Shown here: positions 9,223 through 18,959 of the stretch, one piece after another
Layout: the number at the start of each line of letters is the position of its first letter
How positions within the stretch are numbered: position 1 is the stretch's first letter
From: Mesorhizobium norvegicum
GTDB taxonomy: Bacteria; Pseudomonadota; Alphaproteobacteria; Rhizobiales; Rhizobiaceae
DNA: 64,000 nt
Assembly: GCF_004919685.1 (NCBI RefSeq)
Contig: NZ_SMYZ01000004.1
Coordinates: 186,001 to 250,000, forward strand
Direction of reading: 5' to 3'
The notes under the pieces: generated by a model
The model's database searches: none
What the model was told of the DNA's origin: nothing
Seen by the model: only the letters and a program-made list of their open reading frames with translations
Made by a program: the position numbers and the translations under genes

Positions 9223-10253
9223 GCACATTCGACCCGAACCAGGTCGAGGCGCTGTCCGAGACGTTCGACTTCTTCGAGCTGTTGCGCCGGCTTGAACGGA
9301 GGGGCGGGCTGTTCGGCTATTCCGGCTCGCCGGAGCGCGAGCCCGCAAGGCTCGGACAGCATGTGCGTCTCAGCTTTTCGGCCAGGGACGTGGTTGAATT
9401 CCGCGAAGCGAACGACAAGGCTCCGGCCAGGGTCACGGTCGCAAATCTCGGCCTGATGGGACCCGAAGGTCCGCTGCCGCTGCATTTGACACGCTGGGTG
9501 CTCGATCGTCTGTCGCAGCGCTGGTTCACCGGCGCCGATGCCCAGCAAACCAGCGACACGACATTCTTGGACTTCGTCAACATTCTGCAGCACCGCATGA
9601 TCGCCCTGTATTATCGGGCATGGGCGGATGCGCATCCGGCCGTACAGGTCGAACGCGCGGTCGGTGGGCGCGTTCGCGCCATGCTTGAAGCCATGGCGGG
9701 AATAGGACTTCCCGGCACCCAGAGCACCGATCTCGATACAGTAAAGCTTCGCCAGGCAGCTTCGCTCGCCAGCCAGGTCGACGGCCCGGAACGGCTGACG
9801 CTGTTCCTGGCGGAAGCGTTCAAGGTGCCGGTTCAGATCAAAGAGTTCATCGCCGCCTGGATAACCATCCCAGCCGGGCTCCAGACCCGCCTTGCAACAG
9901 CCTATGCAGGGCTCGGCCGGGGGGCGACGATAGGCCCGCGCGTCTTCAACCGCCAAAGCCGGATCGAACTGCGTGTCGGCCCGCTGGGGTACGAGGACTT
10001 CAAGGCGTTCCTGCCTGGCGGCCAGCGGCTCAAACTGTTCAAGCAAGCCGTTCGCGACATGGTCGGGGAATCGCTCGACGTCGACCTGCGGGTCGTGCTT
10101 GCACGCGAAGCCGTGCCGCCGCCCCGTCTCGGTGCGGTCCAGCTCGGCCGAACCGCCTGGCTTGCGCGACCCTTTGAAAGGGGCGATGCTGACGATCTGC
10201 GGCTGCGGACAATCGTCGGATGGCGGCCGGAAATGGCGGGGGTCGCGGCATGA
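9186..10253 (+). CDS. tssG: T6SS baseplate protein TssG
   Basis: TssG (ImpH/VasB) pairs with TssF in the baseplate wedge. The open frame begins further upstream, but ATG 9186 is chosen because AGGAGG (9173-9178) sits 7 nt before it and the product then begins MADDARQSLPDLG, leading into the family region FDFFELLRRLERRGG. Length is 355 residues, normal for the family. It ends in an ATGA overlap with the FHA gene. Confidence 0.95.
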   Translation: MADDARQSLPDLGTFDPNQVEALSETFDFFELLRRLERRGGLFGYSGSPEREPARLGQHVRLSFSARDVVEFREANDKAPARVTVANLGLMGPEGPLPLHLTRWVLDRLSQRWFTGADAQQTSDTTFLDFVNILQHRMIALYYRAWADAHPAVQVERAVGGRVRAMLEAMAGIGLPGTQSTDLDTVKLRQAASLASQVDGPERLTLFLAEAFKVPVQIKEFIAAWITIPAGLQTRLATAYAGLGRGATIGPRVFNRQSRIELRVGPLGYEDFKAFLPGGQRLKLFKQAVRDMVGESLDVDLRVVLAREAVPPPRLGAVQLGRTAWLARPFERGDADDLRLRTIVGWRPEMAGVAA

Positions 10254-11722
10254 GCCTGCTGCTGACGCTGGAGCGAGGGCCACGCACCCAGGCGGTACGG
10301 CAGACCCGGCTGGACGAGGGCGAGCTGGTGATCGGCCGCAGCGCGGACGCAGGCTGGCAGATCGACGATCCCGACATGTTCGTTTCGCGCGCTCATTGCA
10401 GGATCTCGGGCGGGCGGGATGGATATTTCGTCACCGATACGTCAAGCAGCGGATTGTTCATAAACGACTCTGACAGTCCGCTCGGCGCCGGCAAGTCGAC
10501 GCGCCTTCAAAGCGGCATGCGGCTAAGACTGGGTGACTACGTCGTCTATGTCGATCTGCAGACGCCAACCGCCCAAGCACCCACAGCCGGCCAGCCGGTT
10601 CCGGAACGCCTGCCGCCGGCATCCCGGGCGCCGGTGAGCATCGGCCGCGACGACTTCTTTTCCGCCACGGTCGAAGAAGAGCCGCGACGGCCACGTCCGG
10701 CGGACCTGCCGAACCCGTTCGAGCAGCCGGTTCCGGGCGCGTTCGAGCGTGCCACCTCCGGCCAGCGCAGTTCGCCTGCTTTCGATGACCCGTTCAGCCT
10801 CGATCCGGTTTCAACGCCTGTGTCGAAAAATGCCGCCCCTTACCTCGAACCGGGCGACGCGGCGAACCAGGCGGACCCATTCAGCCTCGACCCCGTGCCG
10901 TCCCCCCGCCGCGGGGCCGAACGCGATCATGGAAAGCCGTCCGATTTCAATGATGATTTTGGTTTCGGATCAGCCGCGGCGCCCGGTTCGGCAAACGGCA
11001 CCGGCTCGGCCGGACAGCGCGAGCGCATCGCCCAACGACCACAATCCGCCAATCCCTGGGATTTGCCCGTGCAAGCGGCTGACGTCCCGCCGCCAGCGCG
11101 GACAGGTGCCTCCCCCAAACCCGCTCGCCGGCCGGCAGCGCCGCAGCTGGGGGACATGGCGCTTCGCTCCGCATTCCTGCGCGGCATGGGTGTCGAGGAA
11201 GCCGATTTCCCCGGGCGCGACAGCATTGCGGAAATGGAGAAGTTTGGCCGCGAATATCGACTGATGATGGAAGGCCTGATGCAGCTTCTGCGCAAGCGGG
11301 CCGAGGAAAAGGGAAACGCTCGCGTCGCCCAGACCATGGTCGGGGCGTCCGAAGTCAATCCGCTCAAGTTTCTGCCGACGGTGGACGACGCCATCGTCAC
11401 GCTCCTCGCCGAGCGCAGCCCCGGATTTCTCGCCGGCGAAGCGGCAATCGCGGATGCGGTTCGCGATCTCGCTCAACATCACGTGCGCGCCTGGCGCGGC
11501 GTACAGGGCGCCTTGCGGCGGATGATCGACCGTTTTGACCCGGCAGCGATCGAGGAAGAGCTGAAATCCAATTCCGCGATCGGCACCCTGCTTTCGGGCG
11601 GGCGCGGCGCCAAGCTGTGGGAGCTTTACCAGAAACGCCACCGTGACATCGCCGAGAGCGCGGAAAAAAGCTTCCTGGGTGAAATCGGCGCTGATTTTCG
11701 GGATGCATATGAGGAGGAGTGA
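10250..11722 (+). CDS. tagH: T6SS-associated FHA-domain protein (TagH-like), copy 1
   Basis: FHA domains bind phosphothreonine and link T6SS assembly to a kinase/phosphatase pair, here plausibly PpkA/PppA at 33.7-37 kb. The 490-residue product has an N-terminal FHA domain (about residues 20-95) with GRSADAGWQ, SRAHCRI and a GLFIND-type loop, a long Pro/Ala/Ser-rich linker containing two DPFSLDPV repeats, and a C-terminal T6SS-FHA domain (about 300-490) containing VNPLKFLPTVDDA. Start ATG 10250 overlaps the tssG stop (ATGA). A second, shorter paralogue is at 27103. Confidence 0.9.
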   Translation: MSLLLTLERGPRTQAVRQTRLDEGELVIGRSADAGWQIDDPDMFVSRAHCRISGGRDGYFVTDTSSSGLFINDSDSPLGAGKSTRLQSGMRLRLGDYVVYVDLQTPTAQAPTAGQPVPERLPPASRAPVSIGRDDFFSATVEEEPRRPRPADLPNPFEQPVPGAFERATSGQRSSPAFDDPFSLDPVSTPVSKNAAPYLEPGDAANQADPFSLDPVPSPRRGAERDHGKPSDFNDDFGFGSAAAPGSANGTGSAGQRERIAQRPQSANPWDLPVQAADVPPPARTGASPKPARRPAAPQLGDMALRSAFLRGMGVEEADFPGRDSIAEMEKFGREYRLMMEGLMQLLRKRAEEKGNARVAQTMVGASEVNPLKFLPTVDDAIVTLLAERSPGFLAGEAAIADAVRDLAQHHVRAWRGVQGALRRMIDRFDPAAIEEELKSNSAIGTLLSGGRGAKLWELYQKRHRDIAESAEKSFLGEIGADFRDAYEEE

Positions 11723-11725
11723 GAC

Positions 11726-12178
11726 ATGATCGATCGACGCGAATTCATCGTTGCCCTGGGCGCAACCGGGCTGCTTACGGCTTGCCAGAGCGGCCCACCG
11801 AAACCATCGGTGATCACCGTCAACGTGAGCGGCGGGGCTGGTATGAACCCGGGACCAGGCGGCGGCGACCGGCCGGTGACGGTCCTCGTGATGCGGCTGC
11901 GCAGCACCGGCAAGTTCAATTCCGCCGACTATTTTGCCCTGCAGGGGGATGCCGGTTCCGCGCTGGCCGGCGATCTTATCGGGTCCGACCAGATCGCCGT
12001 CGGGCCGGGAAAATCCGCGTCCAAGACCATCACGGTCGAGCCGGACGCGACGGCGCTGGGCTTCGTTGCACTGATCCGCGAGCCCACCGGCAGGAACTGG
12101 CGGACGACCAAGTCAGTGTCGGCGGGATCAAAATTCACAATCAATGTCACGCTTGGCAGCGGCGGCATTTCCGCCTAG
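11726..12178 (+). CDS. tssJ: T6SS outer-membrane lipoprotein TssJ
   Basis: TssJ anchors the TssL-TssM membrane complex to the outer membrane. The 150-residue product begins MIDRREFIVALGATG and has a lipobox LTAC (Cys at about residue 20), then a beta-rich body with VTVLVMRLRSTGKFNSADYF, typical of the TssJ transthyretin-like fold. GAGGAG precedes the ATG. Only one tssJ was found although there are two tssM genes in the window. Confidence 0.93.
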   Translation: MIDRREFIVALGATGLLTACQSGPPKPSVITVNVSGGAGMNPGPGGGDRPVTVLVMRLRSTGKFNSADYFALQGDAGSALAGDLIGSDQIAVGPGKSASKTITVEPDATALGFVALIREPTGRNWRTTKSVSAGSKFTINVTLGSGGISA

Positions 12179-12217
12179 CGGCCAGGGCAAGGGGAGCTCA
12201 ATGCAGAGAGTAGCGGC

Positions 12218-13552
12218 ATGAGCGATGCAAACAGGGTGTTGTGGTCCGAAGGTCTGTTTCTCCGGACCCAGCATTTCCAGCAGCAGGATCGTTTCTTCGA
12301 GGCGACGGTGCGCGGCGCGTTGCAGGCCGGGCAGTTGCATACGTTCGGCTTTCAGCAGCTGACGCTGGATCAGGCCTTGCTGGATGCCGGCCAGATCTCG
12401 ATCCTGTCGGCACGGGGCATCTTTCCGGACGGGACACCTTTCTCCATTCCAGACATGATGGACGCGCCGCGACCACTGCTGGTCACCCCAGACACGGGCG
12501 CCGGGCCGGTGATGGTTGCCTTGCCGCTGGAGCCTCCGGGCGGTGTCGGTTTCGATCCGGCACACGCCGCCGCCTCGGGAGCACGCTATCACGGGCGGAT
12601 CGTTTCGGTGCGTGACGCCGTCCAGGGGGGTTCAGATCCTGAAGAAATCGAGATCGCCCGTCCGCAGGCGCTGCTGCTTGCACCCGGCAAGTCGATCGGT
12701 GGCTACACCGCCCTGCCGATAGCCGACCTCAAGGGGGTTCGAGCCGATGGCGGCGTCTCCGTGGACGAGGCCTTCCTGCCGCCGACACTGATTACCGGCG
12801 CGGTGGCCTGGTATCGGCAATTGCTTCTGGAGGTTGTCACGGGCCTCGACCAGATCGCCGAGGCGCATGGCAAGATGGTCATGGGCGGGCCTGGGCGCAG
12901 CGTCGAAGATCTGCTGATGCTCAATCTCGCCAATGCCGCGCGTCCGCGGCTGGCCCACATGCTGGCGCAGGATGTCTTCCATCCGGCCGAGCTTTACCTG
13001 GAACTTGCCGGGCTCGCCGGTTCGATGGCCACCTACGGATCGAGCGCGCGGCGGCTGGGCGAGTTGCCCGCCTACGATCACATGGCGCCAGGCCCCGCCT
13101 ATTCAGCGCTGGCGGATGCGCTGCGCTCGCTCATCCTCAGCCTGCGTTACATCGAGCCGAAATCGCGTGCGCTGCCTGTCATGCGGCATTCGACCAATGT
13201 CTGGAAAATCCGCATCGACAACCCGAAGCTGCTGGTGGCCAGCCGGATCGTCATCCGGGTCGGTTCGGAGCTGTCGGAGGACGCGCTGCGCAAGATATTC
13301 GTCAATCAGGCGACTGTCGGCTCGGCCGACCAGTTCGAGGGTCTGTGGAAATCGCGTTTGCCCGGCATTCCGCTGAAACCGCTTCACTCCCAGCCGCGCG
13401 AGATCCCCTACGATGGCGACCGGCTGTGTCTCGAACTGGACCAGAAAAGCGAGCACTGGGCGTCGCTGCTCGATGCTCCCGGCTTCGTCATCGGCGTTTC
13501 GGGCGTGTTGCCGAGCGAGCCGCAGGTGGACTGCTATTCGGTGAACAGGTGA
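12218..13552 (+). CDS. tssK: T6SS baseplate-membrane linker TssK
   Basis: TssK (ImpJ/VasE) connects the baseplate to the TssJLM membrane complex. The 444-residue length is standard. The N-terminus RVLWSEGLFLRTQHFQQQDR is the family hallmark. It lies between tssJ and tssL, as in most T6SS loci, with a 4-nt gap to tssL. Confidence 0.96.
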   Translation: MSDANRVLWSEGLFLRTQHFQQQDRFFEATVRGALQAGQLHTFGFQQLTLDQALLDAGQISILSARGIFPDGTPFSIPDMMDAPRPLLVTPDTGAGPVMVALPLEPPGGVGFDPAHAAASGARYHGRIVSVRDAVQGGSDPEEIEIARPQALLLAPGKSIGGYTALPIADLKGVRADGGVSVDEAFLPPTLITGAVAWYRQLLLEVVTGLDQIAEAHGKMVMGGPGRSVEDLLMLNLANAARPRLAHMLAQDVFHPAELYLELAGLAGSMATYGSSARRLGELPAYDHMAPGPAYSALADALRSLILSLRYIEPKSRALPVMRHSTNVWKIRIDNPKLLVASRIVIRVGSELSEDALRKIFVNQATVGSADQFEGLWKSRLPGIPLKPLHSQPREIPYDGDRLCLELDQKSEHWASLLDAPGFVIGVSGVLPSEPQVDCYSVNR

Positions 13553-13556
13553 GATC

Positions 13557-14879
13557 ATGAGCCGCGATGATCCTTTCGGACTGTCGGAGGATCGCGAACG
13601 CACCCGCATACGCCTGACCGGCGCGCCGATGCCGCGACCGATGGCGCCGCTCTTGCCGGGCGCGGCGGTAAAGCGGTCTCGCACTCACCCGAACGCGCTT
13701 GTCAACGCATTCGCGCCCTTGCTCGAATTCGCTCCCGAGCTTGAAAGTGCGCTGCCGCCGGAGAATCCGGAAGCGTTGCGCACCCGATTGCTCGAAGAAC
13801 TGGTCCGGGCACGCGACACGGCAATGTCGACGGGATCCTCGATGGAGCGTGCCGACCAGGCAGCCTGGGTCGTGGCTGCGTTGCTCGACGATCTGGCTTT
13901 GAACACGCCATGGGGCGGGGCCAGCGCTTGGCCGCGGCAGCCGCTTGTGGTCATGCTGCGCGGCGATGTCGATGCCGGAACGCAGTTCTTCACGCGTCTC
14001 GACGAACTGGAACGCCATCCCAACCGCGATCGCGAATTGCTGGAACTGCAGTATGATTGCATGGCGCTCGGCTTTCGCGGCAAATATCGCGTGCCGGGCC
14101 GGTCAGGCGACCGCTCGCTCAACGCCGTACGCGTGGCGGCGGCACGCTTCCTGCGCGATGCCGACGCCGAAGGCGCACCACTGTCGCCAAACTGGAAGGG
14201 CGTGATCGCATCCGACGAGCCGCAGCGCTTCATCGTTCCGATCTGGGTCATGGCGCTCGGTGCGGCGGTTGTTGCCACGGCAATCCATATCGGGCTCTCC
14301 ATGGGGCTGAGCAGCCAGGCGGTCGAGCTTTCCGCACTTGTGCGCGCCTTGCCCCCGCCTGCACGTGGCGACATCAGCCGTACGTCACCCAAGGTCGAGG
14401 CCCCGCCGCCGGAGAAAGTGGATTTTGCGCTGTTGCCGGAATTTCAGGCCGAAGCGCCAGCCGACCTCAGATCCGCCCTCAGCGGCACCGAGAGCGTCTC
14501 GCTGGCCAAGCTGGTCATCCAGGCCTCCAACCCCGAACTGTTCCAGTCGTCGCGACCACAACTGACCGAAGGCTTCGAGCCCCTGATCGGTTCGATAGCC
14601 AAGGTGATCCTCGCCAATCAGGAGCTGATCGGGAACATCACGGTGATCGGTCATACGGACAGCGTTCCTCTGCAGAAGACCAATCCGCTGTCGACCAACC
14701 AGCGACTGTCCGAGGCTCGCGCCCAGACGATTGCCGACATGCTGGTCCAGAACGGAGTGCCACGGGACCGCGTCCATTCCGAGGGCCGCGCTGCCACCGA
14801 TCCAGTGGCCAGCGACAGCACGCGCCAGGGGCGAGCCTTGAACCGCCGCGTCGAGGTGCTTGTCGAAAAGAGGCTGTGA
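13557..14879 (+). CDS. tssL: T6SS inner-membrane protein TssL with OmpA-like domain, copy 1
   Basis: TssL (ImpK/DotU) forms the inner-membrane complex with TssM. The 440-residue product has a cytoplasmic DotU domain (about residues 45-215), one transmembrane segment (about 227-250) and a periplasmic OmpA/Pal-like peptidoglycan-binding domain (about 320-440) with IGHTDSVPL and NQRLSEARAQ motifs. It is therefore an evolved TssL that can contact peptidoglycan directly. AGGTGAG precedes the ATG; tssM starts 1 nt after its stop. Confidence 0.95.
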   Translation: MSRDDPFGLSEDRERTRIRLTGAPMPRPMAPLLPGAAVKRSRTHPNALVNAFAPLLEFAPELESALPPENPEALRTRLLEELVRARDTAMSTGSSMERADQAAWVVAALLDDLALNTPWGGASAWPRQPLVVMLRGDVDAGTQFFTRLDELERHPNRDRELLELQYDCMALGFRGKYRVPGRSGDRSLNAVRVAAARFLRDADAEGAPLSPNWKGVIASDEPQRFIVPIWVMALGAAVVATAIHIGLSMGLSSQAVELSALVRALPPPARGDISRTSPKVEAPPPEKVDFALLPEFQAEAPADLRSALSGTESVSLAKLVIQASNPELFQSSRPQLTEGFEPLIGSIAKVILANQELIGNITVIGHTDSVPLQKTNPLSTNQRLSEARAQTIADMLVQNGVPRDRVHSEGRAATDPVASDSTRQGRALNRRVEVLVEKRL

Positions 14880-14880
14880 G

Positions 14881-17800
14881 ATGTTCATTCTGCGCTTCCT
14901 CTGGGCGGTTCTGACATCGCGCTGGCTGTGGACGCTGATCGGCATCACGCTGCTTTCCCTGGTCATCTGGGTGTTCGGCCCGATCGTCAGGGTCGGTCCC
15001 TACGAGCCGTTCGCCTCCGAAAATGTGCGCATCGTCATCATCGCGCTGCTGGTTATCTTCTGGCTGATCTGGCTGATCGTCGCCCAGCGCCGGGCGATCC
15101 GCGCCAACCGCATGTTCGTCGCGGAAATTGCCGCGCCTGCGGTGGAAAAGCCGCTGAGCCCCGGCGAAGAAAACGTCGCTGCCGTGGGTGCCAAGTTCGG
15201 CGAGGTGATGGCCGAACTGAAGCGCCGCAAGCTGGGCGGACGCAAGTTTCTGCGTGAGATGCCCTGGTATGTGATCGTCGGGCCGCCGGCCACCGGCAAG
15301 ACCACGGCCTTGCGGCAGTCCGGACTGAATTTTCCGATCGACCTCACGGACGACCTGCAGGGGGTCGGTGGCACCCGCAACTGCGACTGGTTCTTTTCCG
15401 AGAACGCGGTTCTGATCGACACCGCCGGCCGCTATGTCCAGCAGGAGAGCCAGCCCGACGTCGACGCGGCGGAATGGCTGGGCTTCCTCGACCTTTTGAA
15501 GAAGCATCGCGGTCGACGCGCGCTCAACGGCGTGATCGTCGCGCTTTCGATCGATGTGCTTTCGGAGGGCGACGAAGCCATCAAGGCGCACGGCCGCAAG
15601 ATCCGCCGCCGGTTGGCCGAGCTCAACGACCGGCTCGAAATCCGCCTTCCGGTCTATCTGATGCTGACCAAGGCCGATCTGATCAAGGGTTTCGAGGCTT
15701 TCTTCGGCGGCTTGTCCACCGCCTCGCGCGAGCAGGTCTGGGGAACGACCTTCGCGCTGGATGCGCGCGTGGATGCCAAGACCATCGAACGCGAAATTTC
15801 TACACTGGCGACGGAACTCGAGCGGCGGCTGGTGCCGCGCCTGGAGGATGAGGAAAAACTCGCCGCCCGTGCCGAGATCTTCCGGTTTCCTGCCCAACTG
15901 GCAAGCCTGTCCGAACCGATCCAGGTGCTGGTCGAGGCGATGTTCGGCGAAAGCCGGTATGAAGAGGCCGCATGGCTGCGCGGCCTCTATCTGACATCGG
16001 CGACCCAGGAAGGCGCACCCATCGACCGGTTGACCGCGGCGCTGTCGTCGTCCTTCGGTCTTCCGCCACGGCGGGCCCTGCCCGCACCAAGAGTCGAGAA
16101 ACGCAGCTTCTTCCTGAAGAACCTGCTCACCGACGTCATCTTCCGGGAAGCCGGCCTCGGCACGTTCGATCCGCTGGCGCAGCGCCGCCGCGCCTGGATC
16201 TGGCGCGGTGCCGCGGCCGCATTCGCGGCGGCGGCCTTGCTGGCTGGCGGATTGTTCACATGGTCCTATTTCGACAACCGCAACGCGATCACGGCTCAGG
16301 CAAGCCAGTTCGAAGCACTGCAAACGCCGCTGACCTCCGCTGCCGCAAACCCGGCATCGGTGCAGCAGCCTGCCATAGACGGCGCGCTCGAGGCGATGGA
16401 CGCGGTCGCGAATGCCCGGACAGCACCGCCGGGCGCGCCCCAGGATCTGCTGGGGCCATCGGCCTCGGCGGAGCTGGTGCGGGCACAGACCGATACGTAC
16501 GATCACGCCCTGCGCAATGTGCTCGAGCCGCGCATGGTCGCGTTGCTCGAGGCGACCATGTGGCGGCAGATCCGCGATCCGGATTTCATGCTCGGCGCGC
16601 TGAAGACCTATCGCATGATGACGGGTCTGTCGCAGATGGATCCCGACTACGCCCAGAACTGGTGGGTGAACAGCCTGCCCGAATTCGCGGCCGCAGCCCC
16701 ATTTCCAACCGCCGATGCCGAAGAGCATCAGCTTGCCGCCATCCGCCGCATGACGGTCGACGAAAGCTATATCGAGCCCGACCAGGCCCTGGTTGCCGAA
16801 GCGCTGAAAACGGTGTGCACGATTTCATTGCCGGCGCGCGCCTACAAGCAGTTGCTGGCCGATCCGGCGGTGGCCGGTCTCAAGGAATGGATCCCGGCCA
16901 ATTTCGCCGGCCCCAACGGGGGCAAGGTGTTTGCGCGGCGTTCCGACAAGACACTTCGCGTCGGCATTTCCGGAGCATTCACCTATTCCGGCTTCCACGA
17001 CGCCATTCTCGACCGCATCGACGATGTTGCCGCCCAGGCAGCGCTCGATCGTGCGGTTTTCGCCGGCGGCTGCTCGGAAAATTCCGAAACCTCGGTCTCC
17101 GCGCTGTCCGAGGATATTCTGAAGCTCTACTATGACGACTACATCGCGCAATGGGACAGCTTCCTGCGCGACATGCGGCTCGCGCCATTGACCGATCTCA
17201 ATGTCGCCAGCGAAAATCTGAAGGATCTCTCGAGTGCCGATTCAGCCCTGAAGCGGCTGCTGACGGCGGTCGTTCAGGAGACCGAACTGACGCGCTCCGA
17301 CGAGGCGCCCGCCGACGACAAAGCGGCAGCCAAGGGTGCCTCCAAACTGCTCGGCAAGCTTGGCAAGCTCGGCAAGCTGGCGACAAGCGGTGCGAAATTG
17401 CTTCCCCGCGCCGGGTCAGCCAGCGAGGTGGACCTGACCGGCAATCTGGTGGCCGAACATTTCAAACCGCTCAAGAGCACCATTGCCGAGGTCGACGGCC
17501 AGCCGCCGGCACTCGATGCCGCCGTTGTCGCGCTGACCGCGCTTTCTAACGTATTGCAGACGGTCACTGCGAACCCCAATCCGCAGGATGCCATCAAGAA
17601 GCAGGGCGGCCTTGCCGAACTGACGGGTGCGGTGGCCAGGCAGGCACAGATCCTGCCCGACCCGATCAACAACTGGCTGGGCGGGATTGCCGGCGACACC
17701 AGCAATTTGACTCAGAAGGCGGTCACTTCGGAGCTCAACGCCATCTGGCGGGCCGACATACTGCCCTTCTGCCAGGCAGCGCTGAACGACCGCTATCCAT

Positions 17801-18417
17801 TCAGCGCCGAGAGCGCGGTGGACGTCAATGTGCGTGATTTCGCCAGGCTGTTCGGACCGGCCGGGCTGATCGACGGTTTCATCAACGACCACCTGATCAA
17901 CTATGTCGACACGACCAGCCAACCATGGAAATGGCGCGCCGATTTCGGCCTCGATCCTTCGGCGCTGGCGGCGTTCGAGCAGGCCAGGCATATCCGCGAC
18001 GATCTGTTTCCCGGTGGTACCGGACCGGTGATGAGCTTCACGCTCGAACCGAAGGATCTGTCTCCGAACGTCACGCGCGTGACGCTCAATCTCGATGGCC
18101 AGACCCTCGTCTACTTCAACAACGCGACACGGCCGCAACCGATGACCTGGCCCGGCAAGGACGGCACGGGAGTCATCTCGCTCGCCTTCCAGCCCATCGA
18201 TGGTTCACCCGAAATCATGCTCAACGAGACCGGCAGCTGGGCGTGGCTGAGGATGCTGCGCAGTGGCCGATTCACCGGGACCTCGCTGTCCGATGTCTAC
18301 AGCCTGCGCCTGGGGACGAAAGGCATGTACGCCGATTTCGAACTCAAGGCCGCCAGTGTCGAAAACCCCTACAACCTGCAAATGTTCAAGAAATTCTCAT
18401 GTCCGCCGCAGATATGA
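14881..18417 (+). CDS. tssM: T6SS inner-membrane ATPase-fold protein TssM (IcmF), copy 1
   Basis: TssM spans the inner membrane and periplasm to bind TssJ. The 1178-residue product from ATG 14881 has two N-terminal membrane segments (about 8-32 and 45-67), a cytoplasmic IcmF domain with an intact Walker A GPPATGKT at residues 134-141, a third membrane segment (about 440-465) and a large periplasmic region ending in the conserved C-terminal beta domain. An earlier in-frame start at 14860 lies inside tssL and is less likely. tagF overlaps its end by 19 nt. Confidence 0.96.
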   Translation: MFILRFLWAVLTSRWLWTLIGITLLSLVIWVFGPIVRVGPYEPFASENVRIVIIALLVIFWLIWLIVAQRRAIRANRMFVAEIAAPAVEKPLSPGEENVAAVGAKFGEVMAELKRRKLGGRKFLREMPWYVIVGPPATGKTTALRQSGLNFPIDLTDDLQGVGGTRNCDWFFSENAVLIDTAGRYVQQESQPDVDAAEWLGFLDLLKKHRGRRALNGVIVALSIDVLSEGDEAIKAHGRKIRRRLAELNDRLEIRLPVYLMLTKADLIKGFEAFFGGLSTASREQVWGTTFALDARVDAKTIEREISTLATELERRLVPRLEDEEKLAARAEIFRFPAQLASLSEPIQVLVEAMFGESRYEEAAWLRGLYLTSATQEGAPIDRLTAALSSSFGLPPRRALPAPRVEKRSFFLKNLLTDVIFREAGLGTFDPLAQRRRAWIWRGAAAAFAAAALLAGGLFTWSYFDNRNAITAQASQFEALQTPLTSAAANPASVQQPAIDGALEAMDAVANARTAPPGAPQDLLGPSASAELVRAQTDTYDHALRNVLEPRMVALLEATMWRQIRDPDFMLGALKTYRMMTGLSQMDPDYAQNWWVNSLPEFAAAAPFPTADAEEHQLAAIRRMTVDESYIEPDQALVAEALKTVCTISLPARAYKQLLADPAVAGLKEWIPANFAGPNGGKVFARRSDKTLRVGISGAFTYSGFHDAILDRIDDVAAQAALDRAVFAGGCSENSETSVSALSEDILKLYYDDYIAQWDSFLRDMRLAPLTDLNVASENLKDLSSADSALKRLLTAVVQETELTRSDEAPADDKAAAKGASKLLGKLGKLGKLATSGAKLLPRAGSASEVDLTGNLVAEHFKPLKSTIAEVDGQPPALDAAVVALTALSNVLQTVTANPNPQDAIKKQGGLAELTGAVARQAQILPDPINNWLGGIAGDTSNLTQKAVTSELNAIWRADILPFCQAALNDRYPFSAESAVDVNVRDFARLFGPAGLIDGFINDHLINYVDTTSQPWKWRADFGLDPSALAAFEQARHIRDDLFPGGTGPVMSFTLEPKDLSPNVTRVTLNLDGQTLVYFNNATRPQPMTWPGKDGTGVISLAFQPIDGSPEIMLNETGSWAWLRMLRSGRFTGTSLSDVYSLRLGTKGMYADFELKAASVENPYNLQMFKKFSCPPQI

Positions 18418-18959
18418 CCTTGCCTGGCTTTTACGGCAAAATGCCCGCCACCGGCGATTTCGTGACGCGGCGGCTGACGGGCGACTTTGTTCGCGGCTGG
18501 GACCGCTGGTTGGCGCAGCATCTCGTCCCGCTGTTCGGCTCGGAATTTTGGCCAAGCACAACCGCGCTGCGCTTCCTGGCTGGTCCAGCTTGCTTCGGCG
18601 CATCGGCGGGCATCATTGTGCAAAGCGCCGACAGGGTTGGCAGGCAGTTTCCCTTGAGCGTCGTCGCGCAGCTTTCTGAAGCTTCCGTTGGGCTGGCTGA
18701 TGCCGAGGCATGGTTTTCCAGGATCGAAGAAGCGGCGATCGCGGCCCAGAACGGCGAGCTGACGCCCGACGAACTGGATGCCGCGCTCGCCGGACTGCCG
18801 GTGCCGCCCATCGAGCCGGGTGAGGAGGTCATCAGCGATATGGTGATGTGGACGGCCCGTTCGGACATTTTCGACATCGATCCGCAATCGCCGCAAATGA
18901 CGCTGGAACAAGTTCTCACTGCCAGTTGGGAAGCCCAGTCGATGCAGGGGCAAATCTGA
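18399..18959 (+). CDS. tagF: T6SS-associated protein TagF (ImpM family)
   Basis: TagF-family proteins repress T6SS post-translationally in systems that also carry PpkA/PppA and FHA proteins, as this one does. The 186-residue product starts at ATG 18399 and carries the family signature GFYGKMPATGDFVTRR followed by FVRGWDRWLAQHL. It overlaps tssM by 19 nt and ends with a TGATG junction to the next gene. Confidence 0.92.
   Translation: MSAADMTLPGFYGKMPATGDFVTRRLTGDFVRGWDRWLAQHLVPLFGSEFWPSTTALRFLAGPACFGASAGIIVQSADRVGRQFPLSVVAQLSEASVGLADAEAWFSRIEEAAIAAQNGELTPDELDAALAGLPVPPIEPGEEVISDMVMWTARSDIFDIDPQSPQMTLEQVLTASWEAQSMQGQI

Noticed and set aside
14638..16728. 696-codon minus-strand open frame opposite tssL-tssM
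   Set aside because: Shadow of TssM, which has a Walker A motif and membrane segments in the plus frame.
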